A DNA stretch of 64,000 bases. It comes from Blastocatellia bacterium. Lineage in GTDB: Bacteria; Acidobacteriota; Blastocatellia; UBA7656; JADIYM01. A program made the position numbers and the translations under genes. The stretch is from contig JAJTWZ010000004.1 in assembly GCA_021463145.1 (NCBI GenBank), positions 62,001 through 126,000 on the forward strand. The letters are read 5' to 3'. Of the stretch, positions 44,906-53,561 are shown piece by piece (position 1 is the first letter of the stretch; each line of letters begins with the position of its first letter). Under the pieces are notes generated by a model. The model did no database searches, was not told the origin of the DNA, and worked only from the letters and a program-made list of their open reading frames with translations.

Positions 44906-46531
44906 ATGCAGCATTGGGCTGACAAGACGGCCGAGGCATTGATCGCCGGGCGACCCGATGTCGAGATCTACACCTGCGCATCGGGAATCAGTCCGTCAGG
45001 ACCCATTCACATTGGCAACCTGCGAGACCTCGCGACGATCGCGTTCGTCGGACGCGCGCTCGAGGATCGAGGCAGGCGCGTGCGTCTGATTCACTCCTGG
45101 GACGACTACGATCGCCTGCGAAAGATCCCGCGGCCCAAAGCGGCAGGCAGCACGGGACTGCCGCATTGGCTGGAAGAGCGTGCTCGAAGGATGCAGATCC
45201 CGGAGTCGTTCGAAGAACACCTCGGGCGTCCCCTGGCGAGCGTTCCGGATCCTCTAGGCGAGTATCCGTCGTACGCGGACCGATTCGAACGGGAATTCGA
45301 AAACGCCCTGGCCGAACTTGGTCTGAAGATCGAGATTCTCCGGCAGTCGAAGCTTTACCCGAGTGGTGTCTATCGCGACGCGATCATCGAGTCGGTCGCG
45401 TCTCGTGAACTGATATACGACATCATCGCGTCGTTCCGGACCCAGGCGCCAACGGAAGAGGAGAGAAAGGCATTTCTTCCCGTCACCGTCTACTGCAGTG
45501 CCTGCAACCGCGATACAACGAAGGCGTCGCTCGTATCCGGCTCCGAAACCGTGCTGCGCGTCGTCTGCGCGACGTGTCGCCACGAAGAGTCGCTGGACCT
45601 GCGCGATGCGGCAAACGTCAAGCTGCCCTGGAAGGTGGACTGGGCGATGCGCTGGCGCCACGAGGGAGTCGTGTTCGAGCCTTTCGGAAAGGACCACGCC
45701 ACTGCCGGCGGCAGCTACGAAGTTTCGAGCGAGATCTCACGACGCGTTTTCGGCGCCGAGCCGCCGATGCCGCAGCCATACGAGTTCATCGGCATCAAGG
45801 GACTGACCGGCAAGATGAGCGGATCGACGGGGCTGCTCCTCACGCCTTCCGACCTGCTCGAGATCTATCAGCCGGAAGTCGCGCTGTGGATGTACGCCCG
45901 CGTCGCTCCAATGAAGGTATTCGACGTTGCGGTGGACGATCAGGTGCTCCGTATGTACGACGAATTCGACCGCGCATTGGCCGGCGATCCGCAAATGGAA
46001 ACTGACTTGCGATCGCTCGAGATCGCGAAGACCCGCGACCGCGAGCCCAGGCCGGTTCCATTCCGGCAGCTCACGGGGTTCTGCGGGATCGTCCAGGGCA
46101 ATTCGGATGCGCTCGAGACCATTTTCGCGAAGATGGGCACGCCGTTCGTGAAGGCGGAGTTCGAAGAGCGGCTTCACAAGGCCGAGATGTGGCTCGAGCG
46201 CTTCGTTCCGCAGAATCGAGTCGTAATTCGCAGCGCGCGCAACGACGAGGTCTGGAGCTCGCTGAACGCCGGCGAGCGCTCCTGGATTCGTTCGCTCGCC
46301 GACTGGCTCGACCGGACCGAATCGTTCTCGATCGAAGATGCGACCGAAGCCGTCTACGAGATTCCGAAGAGCGCGGAGCAGACGGACAAGGAGCAGAGCG
46401 CCGCGCAGAAGCGGTTTTTCCAGATCGTTTACGCGCTCGTATTCGGTACGGCGCGCGGACCGCGTCTCGGCACGTTCCTCGCGGTCGTTCCAAAGGAGCG
46501 CTTCGTCGAGCTTCTGCGATTCAAGGACTGA
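44906..46531 (+). CDS. lysS: Lysyl-tRNA synthetase, class I
   Basis: ATG 44906 follows GGAGGGAGGA. The 541-residue enzyme charges tRNA-Lys with lysine. It is of class I, with PSGPIHIGNLRD as the HIGH motif and KMSGSTG as the KMSKS motif, not the class II type usual in bacteria. The middle contains a zinc-like pair CSAC and CATC, then PWKVDWAMRW and FGKDHATAGGSYE, both typical of LysRS1. The length fits the family (about 500-550). Known occurrence is in archaea, spirochaetes and some alphaproteobacteria. Nothing suggests a second copy, but I see only this window. Confidence 0.95.
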   Translation: MQHWADKTAEALIAGRPDVEIYTCASGISPSGPIHIGNLRDLATIAFVGRALEDRGRRVRLIHSWDDYDRLRKIPRPKAAGSTGLPHWLEERARRMQIPESFEEHLGRPLASVPDPLGEYPSYADRFEREFENALAELGLKIEILRQSKLYPSGVYRDAIIESVASRELIYDIIASFRTQAPTEEERKAFLPVTVYCSACNRDTTKASLVSGSETVLRVVCATCRHEESLDLRDAANVKLPWKVDWAMRWRHEGVVFEPFGKDHATAGGSYEVSSEISRRVFGAEPPMPQPYEFIGIKGLTGKMSGSTGLLLTPSDLLEIYQPEVALWMYARVAPMKVFDVAVDDQVLRMYDEFDRALAGDPQMETDLRSLEIAKTRDREPRPVPFRQLTGFCGIVQGNSDALETIFAKMGTPFVKAEFEERLHKAEMWLERFVPQNRVVIRSARNDEVWSSLNAGERSWIRSLADWLDRTESFSIEDATEAVYEIPKSAEQTDKEQSAAQKRFFQIVYALVFGTARGPRLGTFLAVVPKERFVELLRFKD

Positions 46532-46546
46532 GCCGGCACATTCGGC

Positions 46547-46981
46547 CTAGCCGATCTGGTCGATCTTCGCCGCAAGGATGAAGTCGTTTTCGGAGAGTCC
46601 GCCAATGGCGTGCGTCCAGATCGTCACGTCCACACGGTTGAAATGGACGCAGAAGTCGGGGTGATGGCCTTCGTCTTCGGCGACGTCGGCCATCGCGTTG
46701 CAGAAGTCCATCGCATCGACGAAGTCGAAAAAGGTCCTCGATTTGCGGAGCGTCTCGCCATCCACGGTCCATCCGTCGAGCTGAGGCAACAGCTTCGCGA
46801 TCTGTCCGGGCGTCAGTTTCGGAACCCCGCCTTCGCACGGAACGCAGGTTTTCGATGCAAGCCTGGACCGTGCTGCTCGAGGCGCCGCACTGGCGCCTTT
46901 CGCCTTCGGAGCCGAACGGGCCGCCCCCGCGGCCGAACCTATTGCCGGCGCCTCTTTCGGTGATTGGTTCTTCGCCTTCAT
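46547..46981 (-). CDS. phhB: Pterin-4-alpha-carbinolamine dehydratase
   Basis: The ATG at 46981 overlaps the thiD stop by 4 bases (ATGA), so translation is coupled. 144 residues include a basic, Ala-rich N-terminal extension of about 45 residues not usual for the family. The catalytic core starts at LASKTCVPCEGG and contains the active-site signature EDEGHHPDFCV with paired His, then VTIWTHAIGGLSENDF. The enzyme recycles 4a-hydroxytetrahydrobiopterin made by aromatic amino acid hydroxylases. Why it shares an operon with thiamine genes is unclear. It is only 15 bp from the lysS stop, convergent. Confidence 0.93.
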   Translation of the reverse strand: MKAKNQSPKEAPAIGSAAGAARSAPKAKGASAAPRAARSRLASKTCVPCEGGVPKLTPGQIAKLLPQLDGWTVDGETLRKSRTFFDFVDAMDFCNAMADVAEDEGHHPDFCVHFNRVDVTIWTHAIGGLSENDFILAAKIDQIG

Positions 46982-47772
46982 TTCTGCTCCAGGAAGTAGA
47001 AGTGGTTCAGCGGCCCGTGACCCTTGCCAAGACCGGGCGCCGAACGGATGGCGCGAGACACGTACGTCTTCGCGGCGGCAACCGCGACCGGAAGCGACCG
47101 GCCCAGCGCGAGTCCCGCCGCGATCGCGGACGCCAGGGTGCAGCCCGTCCCGTGTGTGCTCGTCGACTCGATGCGCGGCTCCGAGAACGTGTGCACGGCG
47201 AGCCCGTCGAACAGAACGTCGACCGCCTGACCGTCGAGGTCGAGGTGTCCACCCTTCACAAGCGCCGCGCGCGCGCCCAGCTTCACGATCGCCCGCGCCG
47301 CCAGCTCCATCTCGGCCTCGTTCGTCACGGGGTGTCCGGCGATGCGCTCGGCTTCGACTGCGTTCGGCGTCACGACGGAGGCCAGCGGCACGAGCTTGCC
47401 GACGAGCGCCGCGAGCGCCTCGTCGTCGATGAGGTCGAACCCGCTCGTCGAACGCACGACCGGATCGACCACGACAGGCGTGCAATCGAGGCGCGCAATC
47501 CGCTCGGCGGTGGCCTCGATGATCTCGAGTGTCGGAAGCATTCCCGTCTTCACGGCAGAGATGTCGAAGTCGCCGAGCAGGGGATCGATCTGCCGGAGCA
47601 GCGTCTCTGCGGACTGATGGTCGGCGCCCGCGACTCCCTGGGTGTTCTGAAAGGTCAAAGACGTGACCGCAGCGGCGCCGAAGCACCCCATCGCGGCAAT
47701 TGCCTTGATGTCCGCGAGAACCCCTGCACCGCCCGAAGGGTCGTAACCGGCTATGACGAGTACCGTTTTCAT
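46978..47772 (-). CDS. thiD: Hydroxymethylpyrimidine/phosphomethylpyrimidine kinase
   Basis: ATG 47772 (MKTVLVIAGYDPSGGAG) gives 264 residues, the normal length. The start motif binds the pyrimidine. VVDPVVRSTSG and THGTGCTLASAIAA (nucleotide site with catalytic Cys-type motif) are family hallmarks. It phosphorylates HMP and HMP-P to make HMP-PP for ThiE. A reading from 47841 adds residues with no family match. It lies between thiE and phhB in the same direction. ThiC, which makes HMP-P, is not in the window. Confidence 0.96.
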   Translation of the reverse strand: MKTVLVIAGYDPSGGAGVLADIKAIAAMGCFGAAAVTSLTFQNTQGVAGADHQSAETLLRQIDPLLGDFDISAVKTGMLPTLEIIEATAERIARLDCTPVVVDPVVRSTSGFDLIDDEALAALVGKLVPLASVVTPNAVEAERIAGHPVTNEAEMELAARAIVKLGARAALVKGGHLDLDGQAVDVLFDGLAVHTFSEPRIESTSTHGTGCTLASAIAAGLALGRSLPVAVAAAKTYVSRAIRSAPGLGKGHGPLNHFYFLEQK

Positions 47773-47848
47773 GATCTCGAGCGCGTGACCAGGCGGCCAA
47801 GAATAGCACGCGTGGCCTCGAGACGGCCCGCGCCGAAACATCGCCGGC

Positions 47849-48484
47849 TCATACCGAGCGAATACGGCGCACGAGGTCAGACAGAGCCTTGCGGCCTCCT
47901 TCGAGCCAGGCCGACTGGAATAGCCGGATGGCCGCGACGCCTTCTACCGACATCTTCGAATGGAATGCCTTCGCCGTGGACTCGTCGATGCCGCCGAGCG
48001 CATAGACGGGAACCTTCGACCGGGACGCGCAATCCGTGACGCCGTCGAATCCAAGCGTCCCCGCGCCGGTCTTCAGCGGTGAAGGAAGAACCGGTCCGCA
48101 TACCACGTAGTCGGCAGTTCCCTCGACGGCGCGGACTTCCTCGAGCGAGTGGGTCGACACTCCGATAACGAAGCCGGATGGCGTCGCGGAGCGAACCAAT
48201 GCGGCATCCATCCCGGATGTCGTCAAATGCACGCCGTGGGCTCCCGCCGCGAGGGCCACATCGAAACGGCCGTTGACGACGACCCTGGCGCTGCCCGCCG
48301 TCGCGGCATCGACGACGCGGCGTGAAAGTTCCAACGAAGCCCTTGCAGAAAGATCCTTCTCCCTGACCTGGATCAGGTCTATGCCAGCGAGCGCAGCGTC
48401 GCGCGCCAGTTCGACGACGGCATCGATCGCGCCCGGACCCGTGCCAAGGGCCGTCCTGTCAGTGATCAGACAGAGCCGAATCAC
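47849..48484 (-). CDS. thiE: Thiamine-phosphate synthase
   Basis: From GTG 48484 the protein has about 211 residues; a TTG at 48490 is also possible. It joins HMP-PP with thiazole phosphate. Motifs are LITDRTALG, LIQVREKDLSAR (pyrophosphate site), VVNGRFDVALAAGAHGVHL, VCGPVLPSPLKTGAGTLGFD and VYALGGI. The start overlaps the upstream membrane-protein gene by about 26 bases. HMP-PP comes from ThiD (next gene) and thiazole from ThiG (53 kb). Confidence 0.95.
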   Translation of the reverse strand: MIRLCLITDRTALGTGPGAIDAVVELARDAALAGIDLIQVREKDLSARASLELSRRVVDAATAGSARVVVNGRFDVALAAGAHGVHLTTSGMDAALVRSATPSGFVIGVSTHSLEEVRAVEGTADYVVCGPVLPSPLKTGAGTLGFDGVTDCASRSKVPVYALGGIDESTAKAFHSKMSVEGVAAIRLFQSAWLEGGRKALSDLVRRIRSV

Positions 48485-48755
48485 CGCCAAGCGACCGTAC
48501 CGTTCGCGAGAACGAGATTATTTCGCGGACTCCGATGAGGATGTTCACGACGCCGAGACCGGTCACGAACCCGCGAACCCAGCCGCTCACGATCCATAGG
48601 CGAAGCGATGGCCAGTCGAACCACTCCGCTAGCAGGAAAAGCAGGTTGTTTTCCTGCCAGGTACGGTGCCAGGGAAGGAAGACGAGCAGGGCGCCAATCT
48701 CGAAACACACCAGAATGTACAGGACGACCGTGAGCTTGGCCGAAAACGACTTCAT
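48459..48755 (-). CDS. Small membrane protein of unknown function
   Basis: 98 residues with two predicted helices, LTVVLYILVCFEIGALLVF and GWVRGFVTGLGVVNILIGV, and a loop containing LPWHRTWQENN and LLAEWFDWPSLRLW. I do not recognise a named family, but the sequence looks conserved. It sits between the large TPR gene (5 bp apart) and thiE, in one transcription unit. No catalytic motif is seen. It may anchor the TPR protein at the membrane; that is only a guess from position. Confidence 0.7.
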   Translation of the reverse strand: MKSFSAKLTVVLYILVCFEIGALLVFLPWHRTWQENNLLFLLAEWFDWPSLRLWIVSGWVRGFVTGLGVVNILIGVREIISFSRTVRSLGGDSALSDH

Positions 48756-48760
48756 GGGTG

Positions 48761-51700
48761 TCAGGAGTTCTTTCGGGCCGACTGCAATTCGCGGAGTTTC
48801 TCTCCGACGTCACGGTAATTGATGTCGATCGCGTAGACCTCGGAGAAGACATCGATTGCGGCGTCCACTTCGCCCTGCTTCTCGTACGCCACACCGAGGT
48901 CGAACCGGAGTGCCTGGTACTCGTCTTCAGGGCGGTTCGGAGTGTCGAGCCCCTTACGGAACCACATCACGGCAAGTCGCGGCATCTCTTTCGCCATGAA
49001 GCAGTGCCCGAGCATGTTGCAGCACTGGAAGTACCGGCCGTCAGGCGCCGTCGGCGATGTCGCGCGAATCGCTGACTGGAACTCTTCGATCGCGTCGTCA
49101 TAGAGCTCCATGTCGCGGTAGGCAATGCCCAGGTTGAAGTGCGTGTCGTAGTCCTGCAGCGTGTCGGTCTCGAAGGTACTCTTGAACTCCTCGAAGATGT
49201 CCTGCAGTACACTGTCTTCCTCGTCGGCGCCATCGAGGTCCACCGAGTCGACGCCGGCAGACTCGGTCGCGAGGCCGCCGGAAGCCGTGCCCTTCCTGGA
49301 CTCGATCGCGGTGAACTTGTCGTCGAGATTGTCGAGGAGGTCGTCGAGCAGGTCGCCCTCGGGCTCGGGCTCGACTTCGACTTCGGGCGGGATCGTAAAC
49401 CCACCGGCATCCGATGACTGAGGAATGTCAGCCGGGATGTCGAAAGTAGCCCCTGGCGAAGGCATCGAGAGCAGGTCGTCCGCGCTGACGGTTCTGATAT
49501 GCGGTTCTTCCGGCGCGGCGGTAGCAGGTTCCGCGTCGAACGAGATGTCGAAGCCGCCACCGCCATCCGTCGATATGTCGAAAACGCTCTGGCTCGAATC
49601 GCCAAGCGTGAGCGCCGAAAATTCGCCATCTGTCGGCGAGGATTCGGGTGGCTGAACAGACTCGAGCGGCGGCAGTTCGCTGGTCGAGAACGGCGACGGC
49701 CGGCTCCGGAGCGCGGCGGCATCGTCGGATCCCTCGCCCTCCGTAGCATCGATCGTGAACATCGACGAGAGATCGAATTCCGACTCGGCCGGTTCCTCCG
49801 CCTCCACTGCAGCGTCTGCAACCTCGCCCGTTCCGATTCGATCCATCTGCGCCTTCAAGTCCGCGGTAGAACGAAGCTTCGCGTACCGGCGCATTATCTC
49901 CGGATGGTCCGGGTATGTAGTCGCAAGCCGATCCAGAGTGTCGCGCGCGATTTCCAGATAGCCTTGTGCGATGTAGAAATCGACCCCTTCAAGCTCGTCG
50001 CGCAGGACGGCATCGGTCTGGAGCGATCCAGACACGGCCGGAGCCGATGGCGGCGCCGCCGAAGTCCACGAGAAGTCACCGCCGGAAGGAGCCGCCCCGG
50101 TGTCGAAGGCCCCAAGCGAGTCTTCGTCGGCCGAAATGGAGAACCCGCCAGCAATATCGAAGCCGCCGGCGCCGGCGTGTGGTTCTCCCGCGGATCCGAA
50201 TCCAGTCGCATCGAGCTCGAATGACGACTTCGACGCAATCGATACATCGCTGCCAAACGGCGAGGGCATTGGATTGAGCACCTCGGCCAGCTCTTCCATC
50301 TCGCGCGCCTTTCCGTACTCGCCGATGCGCGTGTAAAGCTGACCGAGGGCCTGGCACTGCACGGCGGCCCGATCCTCCATCCGCGAGGCGGTGTACAGCT
50401 GACGCAGGTGCTCGCGAGCGTCGATGCTCTCTGGCGATCGGTCGATGATCTGCTCGAGGATCATGATCGCCGATGTCATGTCGCCGCCACGCGCCATTCG
50501 CTCGGCGTCGCTGATGTCCCGCTGGATCGACGGGTCGTCGTCAAGCTCGACCGCGGCCGCCCGGCGTTGCGCGAAAGGCCCTGTCGGCGTCGTGGAGATG
50601 TCATCCGTGTTGACGCCAAGCGACTGCAGGCGCTGTCGATGCGTCTGGTTATCCGGCTCGAGCCTGACGAGTTGTTTCAGCGCGTCGATGGCCTCGACGG
50701 TCTGGCCGGAGCGGACTGCTCCCTCGACAAGCGCTTCGAGCGTCGCGATCAGGTTGTGATCCTCGCGAATGCGCTGGTAGATGTCTGCGAGCCGCTGAAG
50801 CGACGGAATGTGATTGGGATTCTTGTCGAGAAGCGTGTGCAGGAAGTCTATCGCCCGATCCTCTTCGCGCCGGCTGATGAGCACGTCGACACAGCGGTCC
50901 AGCTGTTCGGCGGCCCGGTCCAGTTGACCGGCCTGGGCGTACTTCCGGCCCACGTCGAGCACGTTGTGGTAACGCGACTTGTCGAGCTGAACGAGAGTCG
51001 TGAACGCACTTTCGGCCTCTCCCATCATGCCGGCGGCTAGATAGGTCCTGCCGAGAACCTCGATGAGTTCCACGTCGCCCGGATTCTTGTCGAATGCCGT
51101 CTTCAACAGGTCGATGGCGCGCATGGGCTCGCCACGCGAGATGTAGGCCTCCGAAACCGCGGACAGCGCCGTCTTGGACTCCGGATTGATTGCCAGCGCC
51201 TGGAGACAGGAATCGAGTCCGACGTCCACCTTGCCCTTACGGATCAACTCAGTGCCGGCGGCAACGTAAGCGTCGTGCGCTTGATCGCGCATGTTCTCGC
51301 GCAGGTAGGTTTCCGCGAGCTTGATACGGACAGAGGTGTTCTCGGGATCGAGATCCGCGATCTTCTGGTAAACCTCGAGCGCCTTCTGCGTCTTGCCGCT
51401 TCGAGCGTAGGAATCTGCGACCTGGAGATACTGTTGACGGGCCTCGACCAGCAGGCCCTGCTGCGAGTAGAGCGAGGCGAGTTTGAGAGAGATCTCGACG
51501 TTCTGGGGATTGAGCTTCGAGATCTTCTTGAACATCGCAATGGCCTTCAGGGTGAAGCCATTCTCGCGATAGCTCTCGGCGATCTTCGTGAAGTTGATGA
51601 TCGCCTCCTCGACGCGGCCCGCGCGCACGAGGAGATCTCCGAGCGTATTGACGACGGTCAGGTCCGAAGAGTCGAACTCGGCAATCTTCGTGTAGTCGTC

Positions 51701-51775
51701 GATCGCCGCGTTGACCTTGCCCTGCTGCACGTGCTTTTCAGCCTGGCGCAGAGCTTTCGCTTTGTTGAAGGTCAT
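48761..51775 (-). CDS. Large TPR-repeat protein (about 1004 aa)
   Basis: ATG 51775 (MTFNKAKALRQAEKHVQQG) is preferred over an upstream reading. The first 410 residues and two later stretches (residues about 480-540 and 870-1000) contain many TPR units, such as DLTVVNTLGDLLVRAGRVEEA and AIDFLHTLLDKNPNHIPSLQRLADI, partly quoted. The middle, about 540-870, is acidic, Ser/Pro-rich and probably disordered, with repeated segments such as GGFDIAGGFSI and GGFTIPPEVEVEPEPEGD. No signal or membrane helix is present, so it is a cytoplasmic adaptor. A clear promoter precedes it. Its role is unknown. Confidence 0.88.
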   Translation of the reverse strand: MTFNKAKALRQAEKHVQQGKVNAAIDDYTKIAEFDSSDLTVVNTLGDLLVRAGRVEEAIINFTKIAESYRENGFTLKAIAMFKKISKLNPQNVEISLKLASLYSQQGLLVEARQQYLQVADSYARSGKTQKALEVYQKIADLDPENTSVRIKLAETYLRENMRDQAHDAYVAAGTELIRKGKVDVGLDSCLQALAINPESKTALSAVSEAYISRGEPMRAIDLLKTAFDKNPGDVELIEVLGRTYLAAGMMGEAESAFTTLVQLDKSRYHNVLDVGRKYAQAGQLDRAAEQLDRCVDVLISRREEDRAIDFLHTLLDKNPNHIPSLQRLADIYQRIREDHNLIATLEALVEGAVRSGQTVEAIDALKQLVRLEPDNQTHRQRLQSLGVNTDDISTTPTGPFAQRRAAAVELDDDPSIQRDISDAERMARGGDMTSAIMILEQIIDRSPESIDAREHLRQLYTASRMEDRAAVQCQALGQLYTRIGEYGKAREMEELAEVLNPMPSPFGSDVSIASKSSFELDATGFGSAGEPHAGAGGFDIAGGFSISADEDSLGAFDTGAAPSGGDFSWTSAAPPSAPAVSGSLQTDAVLRDELEGVDFYIAQGYLEIARDTLDRLATTYPDHPEIMRRYAKLRSTADLKAQMDRIGTGEVADAAVEAEEPAESEFDLSSMFTIDATEGEGSDDAAALRSRPSPFSTSELPPLESVQPPESSPTDGEFSALTLGDSSQSVFDISTDGGGGFDISFDAEPATAAPEEPHIRTVSADDLLSMPSPGATFDIPADIPQSSDAGGFTIPPEVEVEPEPEGDLLDDLLDNLDDKFTAIESRKGTASGGLATESAGVDSVDLDGADEEDSVLQDIFEEFKSTFETDTLQDYDTHFNLGIAYRDMELYDDAIEEFQSAIRATSPTAPDGRYFQCCNMLGHCFMAKEMPRLAVMWFRKGLDTPNRPEDEYQALRFDLGVAYEKQGEVDAAIDVFSEVYAIDINYRDVGEKLRELQSARKNS

Positions 51776-51817
51776 AGAGCTCTTTTGTTCCCGGGATAGG
51801 CCTGCAACGATTGCCCG

Positions 51818-51846
51818 ACCGTACCACACGCGATATGGGGTGTCAA
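51818..51846 (-). promoter_or_regulatory. Sigma-70-type promoter of the TPR gene
   Basis: On the minus strand TTGACA (51846-51841) and TACGGT (51823-51818) are 17 bases apart. The -10 lies in TGTGGTACGGTC, as at the glmS promoter. It is about 43 bases upstream of the ATG. Confidence 0.7.
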
Positions 51847-51883
51847 TTTTGCGGCCGTTGCAAGTCCTTCGGGGGGTTGGGGT

Positions 51884-52549
51884 TCAGCCGATTCCGTCGA
51901 ACAGGTTCATCGTCAGAACGCCCTTGAAAGTGCGACGGTGAATCGGGCAGGGGCCGAGCCTGGCCAGGGCTTCGAGATGTGACGCCGTCCCGTACCCAAC
52001 GTGTGTGGAAAACCCGTACTCCGGCCACCGTTCCGAGTATGCCGTCATGAGGCGATCCCGCTCGACCTTCGCGACGATTGATGCGGCCGCGATACTGGCC
52101 GAGGAGGCGTCGCCCGCGATGACGGTCCGCTGCTCGCCTTTCCAGTCCGGCAGCGGTGCGTTTCCGTCGACGAGGAGAAAATCGGGGACGACGGGCAGCC
52201 GCGCGATCGCACGGGACATGGCGGCAAGGCTCGCGCGCAGGATGTTCGTGGCGTCGATCTCCTCTGCCTCGACGCAGACCGTCGCAACGCCGACAGCGGC
52301 CTCCAGAATTTCCGCGCTCAGCTCTTCGCGGCGCGATCTGGACAGCGTTTTAGAGTCGGCAAGCCCATTCGGGATCCGGCCCGGATCGAAAATGACGGCT
52401 GTGGCGACGACCGGCCCGGCCAACGCACCGCGCCCGACTTCGTCGAGCCCCGCAATTCGTCCGTAACCCGCGGACCACGCTTCCTGCTCGAAAGCAGTAT
52501 CGGCCAGCCTGCGCGGCTTGCCGGCGCTGCGCTGTCGAGGCGCGGTCAA
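51884..52549 (-). CDS. rnhB: Ribonuclease HII
   Basis: The start is TTG 52549 with GGGGAGA upstream; no in-frame ATG fits. 221 residues. GLDEVGRGALAGPVV carries the first acidic metal ligands, ADSKTLS follows, and LLVDGNAPLP and AASIVAKVERDRLM are also typical. It cuts the RNA strand of RNA-DNA hybrids and single ribonucleotides in DNA. It is the last gene of a thiamine-linked operon, 14 bp after thiG. That pairing is probably only a gene-order effect. Confidence 0.93.
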   Translation of the reverse strand: MTAPRQRSAGKPRRLADTAFEQEAWSAGYGRIAGLDEVGRGALAGPVVATAVIFDPGRIPNGLADSKTLSRSRREELSAEILEAAVGVATVCVEAEEIDATNILRASLAAMSRAIARLPVVPDFLLVDGNAPLPDWKGEQRTVIAGDASSASIAAASIVAKVERDRLMTAYSERWPEYGFSTHVGYGTASHLEALARLGPCPIHRRTFKGVLTMNLFDGIG

Positions 52550-52563
52550 GGAATCTCCCCGGA

Positions 52564-53337
52564 CTACTCGATGGCGCCAACCAGCGGGCTGCTGGCGTTG
52601 GCATACAGCCGTTTCGGCATCCGCCCGGCGCTGTGTGCAAGCCTTCCGGCACGAACGGCGAGTTTCATTGCCTCGGCCATCCGCACCGGGTCGCCGGCTT
52701 CAGCGACCGCGGTGTTCATGAGGATGGCGTCGACGCCAATCTCCATGGCCAGGGCAGCATCGGACGCCGTCCCTACGCCGGCATCGACGATCAAGGGAAC
52801 CGCCGTGATCTGCTCTCGGAGGATCCTGAGGTTCGTGAGGTTCTGGATTCCCAGTCCGGAGCCGATCGGCGCCGCAGCGGGCATTATCGCGGCGGCGCCC
52901 GCGTCGATGAGCCGGCGAGCCGTGATCAGGTCGTCGTTGAGGTAGGGAAGCACGACGAATCCGTCGCGTACGAGCTCGTCGGTTGCGGCAACGAGCCCGG
53001 CGTTGTCCGAGAACAACGTGCGCTCGCAGCCGATCACCTCCAGCTTCACCCAGTTCGTGTCCAGCGCTTCGCGAGCCAGTTGGGCAGTGCGAACAGCATC
53101 GGCGGCCGTGTAACAGGCCGCTGTGTTCGGCAACAAGTGGATCGACGGATCGATGAAGTCGAGCAGCGACTTTCCGGACCGGTCGGACAGGTCGATACGC
53201 CTGACAGCGACCGTGACCATTTCCGTCTCGGCCGCGGCGTACGCGTCGCGCATCATGTTGAAATCAGGAAACTTGCCAGATCCAAGGATTAGCCGGGACG
53301 TGAATCTACGGCCCGCGATTGAGTAAGTATCAGCCAT
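52564..53337 (-). CDS. thiG: Thiazole synthase
   Basis: ATG 53337 gives 257 residues. Motifs: SRLILGSGKFPDF, LPNTAACYTAADAVRTAQLAR, VKLEVIG (Lys forms the imine with the sugar phosphate), LPYLNDD, PIGSGLGI and VDAGVGTASDAALAME. ThiG makes the thiazole phosphate from deoxyxylulose phosphate, dehydroglycine and ThiS thiocarboxylate. thiS is 11 bp upstream. ThiH or ThiO, which make dehydroglycine, are not in the window. No TPP riboswitch is seen upstream of the operon. Confidence 0.96.
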   Translation of the reverse strand: MADTYSIAGRRFTSRLILGSGKFPDFNMMRDAYAAAETEMVTVAVRRIDLSDRSGKSLLDFIDPSIHLLPNTAACYTAADAVRTAQLAREALDTNWVKLEVIGCERTLFSDNAGLVAATDELVRDGFVVLPYLNDDLITARRLIDAGAAAIMPAAAPIGSGLGIQNLTNLRILREQITAVPLIVDAGVGTASDAALAMEIGVDAILMNTAVAEAGDPVRMAEAMKLAVRAGRLAHSAGRMPKRLYANASSPLVGAIE

Positions 53338-53348
53338 GTTCGGGATTC

Positions 53349-53561
53349 CTAGCCACCACCGACGAAATGGACAATCTCGATGCGGTCCCCATCCTGGATC
53401 TGGCATTCCGCCCAGTCCTGGCGTCGAACGACACGGCGGTTGAGTTCGACGGCGATTCGTTCGCGCGGGAGGTCGAGAACGGATATAAGTTGTTCGACGG
53501 TAAGTCCGGCGTCGACGGGCCTGGACTCCCCGTTCAGGGTAATCTGAATGCTGTCGCTCAT
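53349..53561 (-). CDS. thiS: Sulfur carrier protein ThiS
   Basis: A 70-residue ubiquitin-like protein. It begins MSDSIQITLNGE, has the core LTVEQLISVLDLPRERIAVELNRRVV and ends in HFVGGG, where the Gly-Gly carries the thiocarboxylate passed to ThiG. The start overlaps the upstream gene's stop by 4 bases, so translation is coupled. It is followed by thiG 11 bp on. Confidence 0.95.
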   Translation of the reverse strand: MSDSIQITLNGESRPVDAGLTVEQLISVLDLPRERIAVELNRRVVRRQDWAECQIQDGDRIEIVHFVGGG

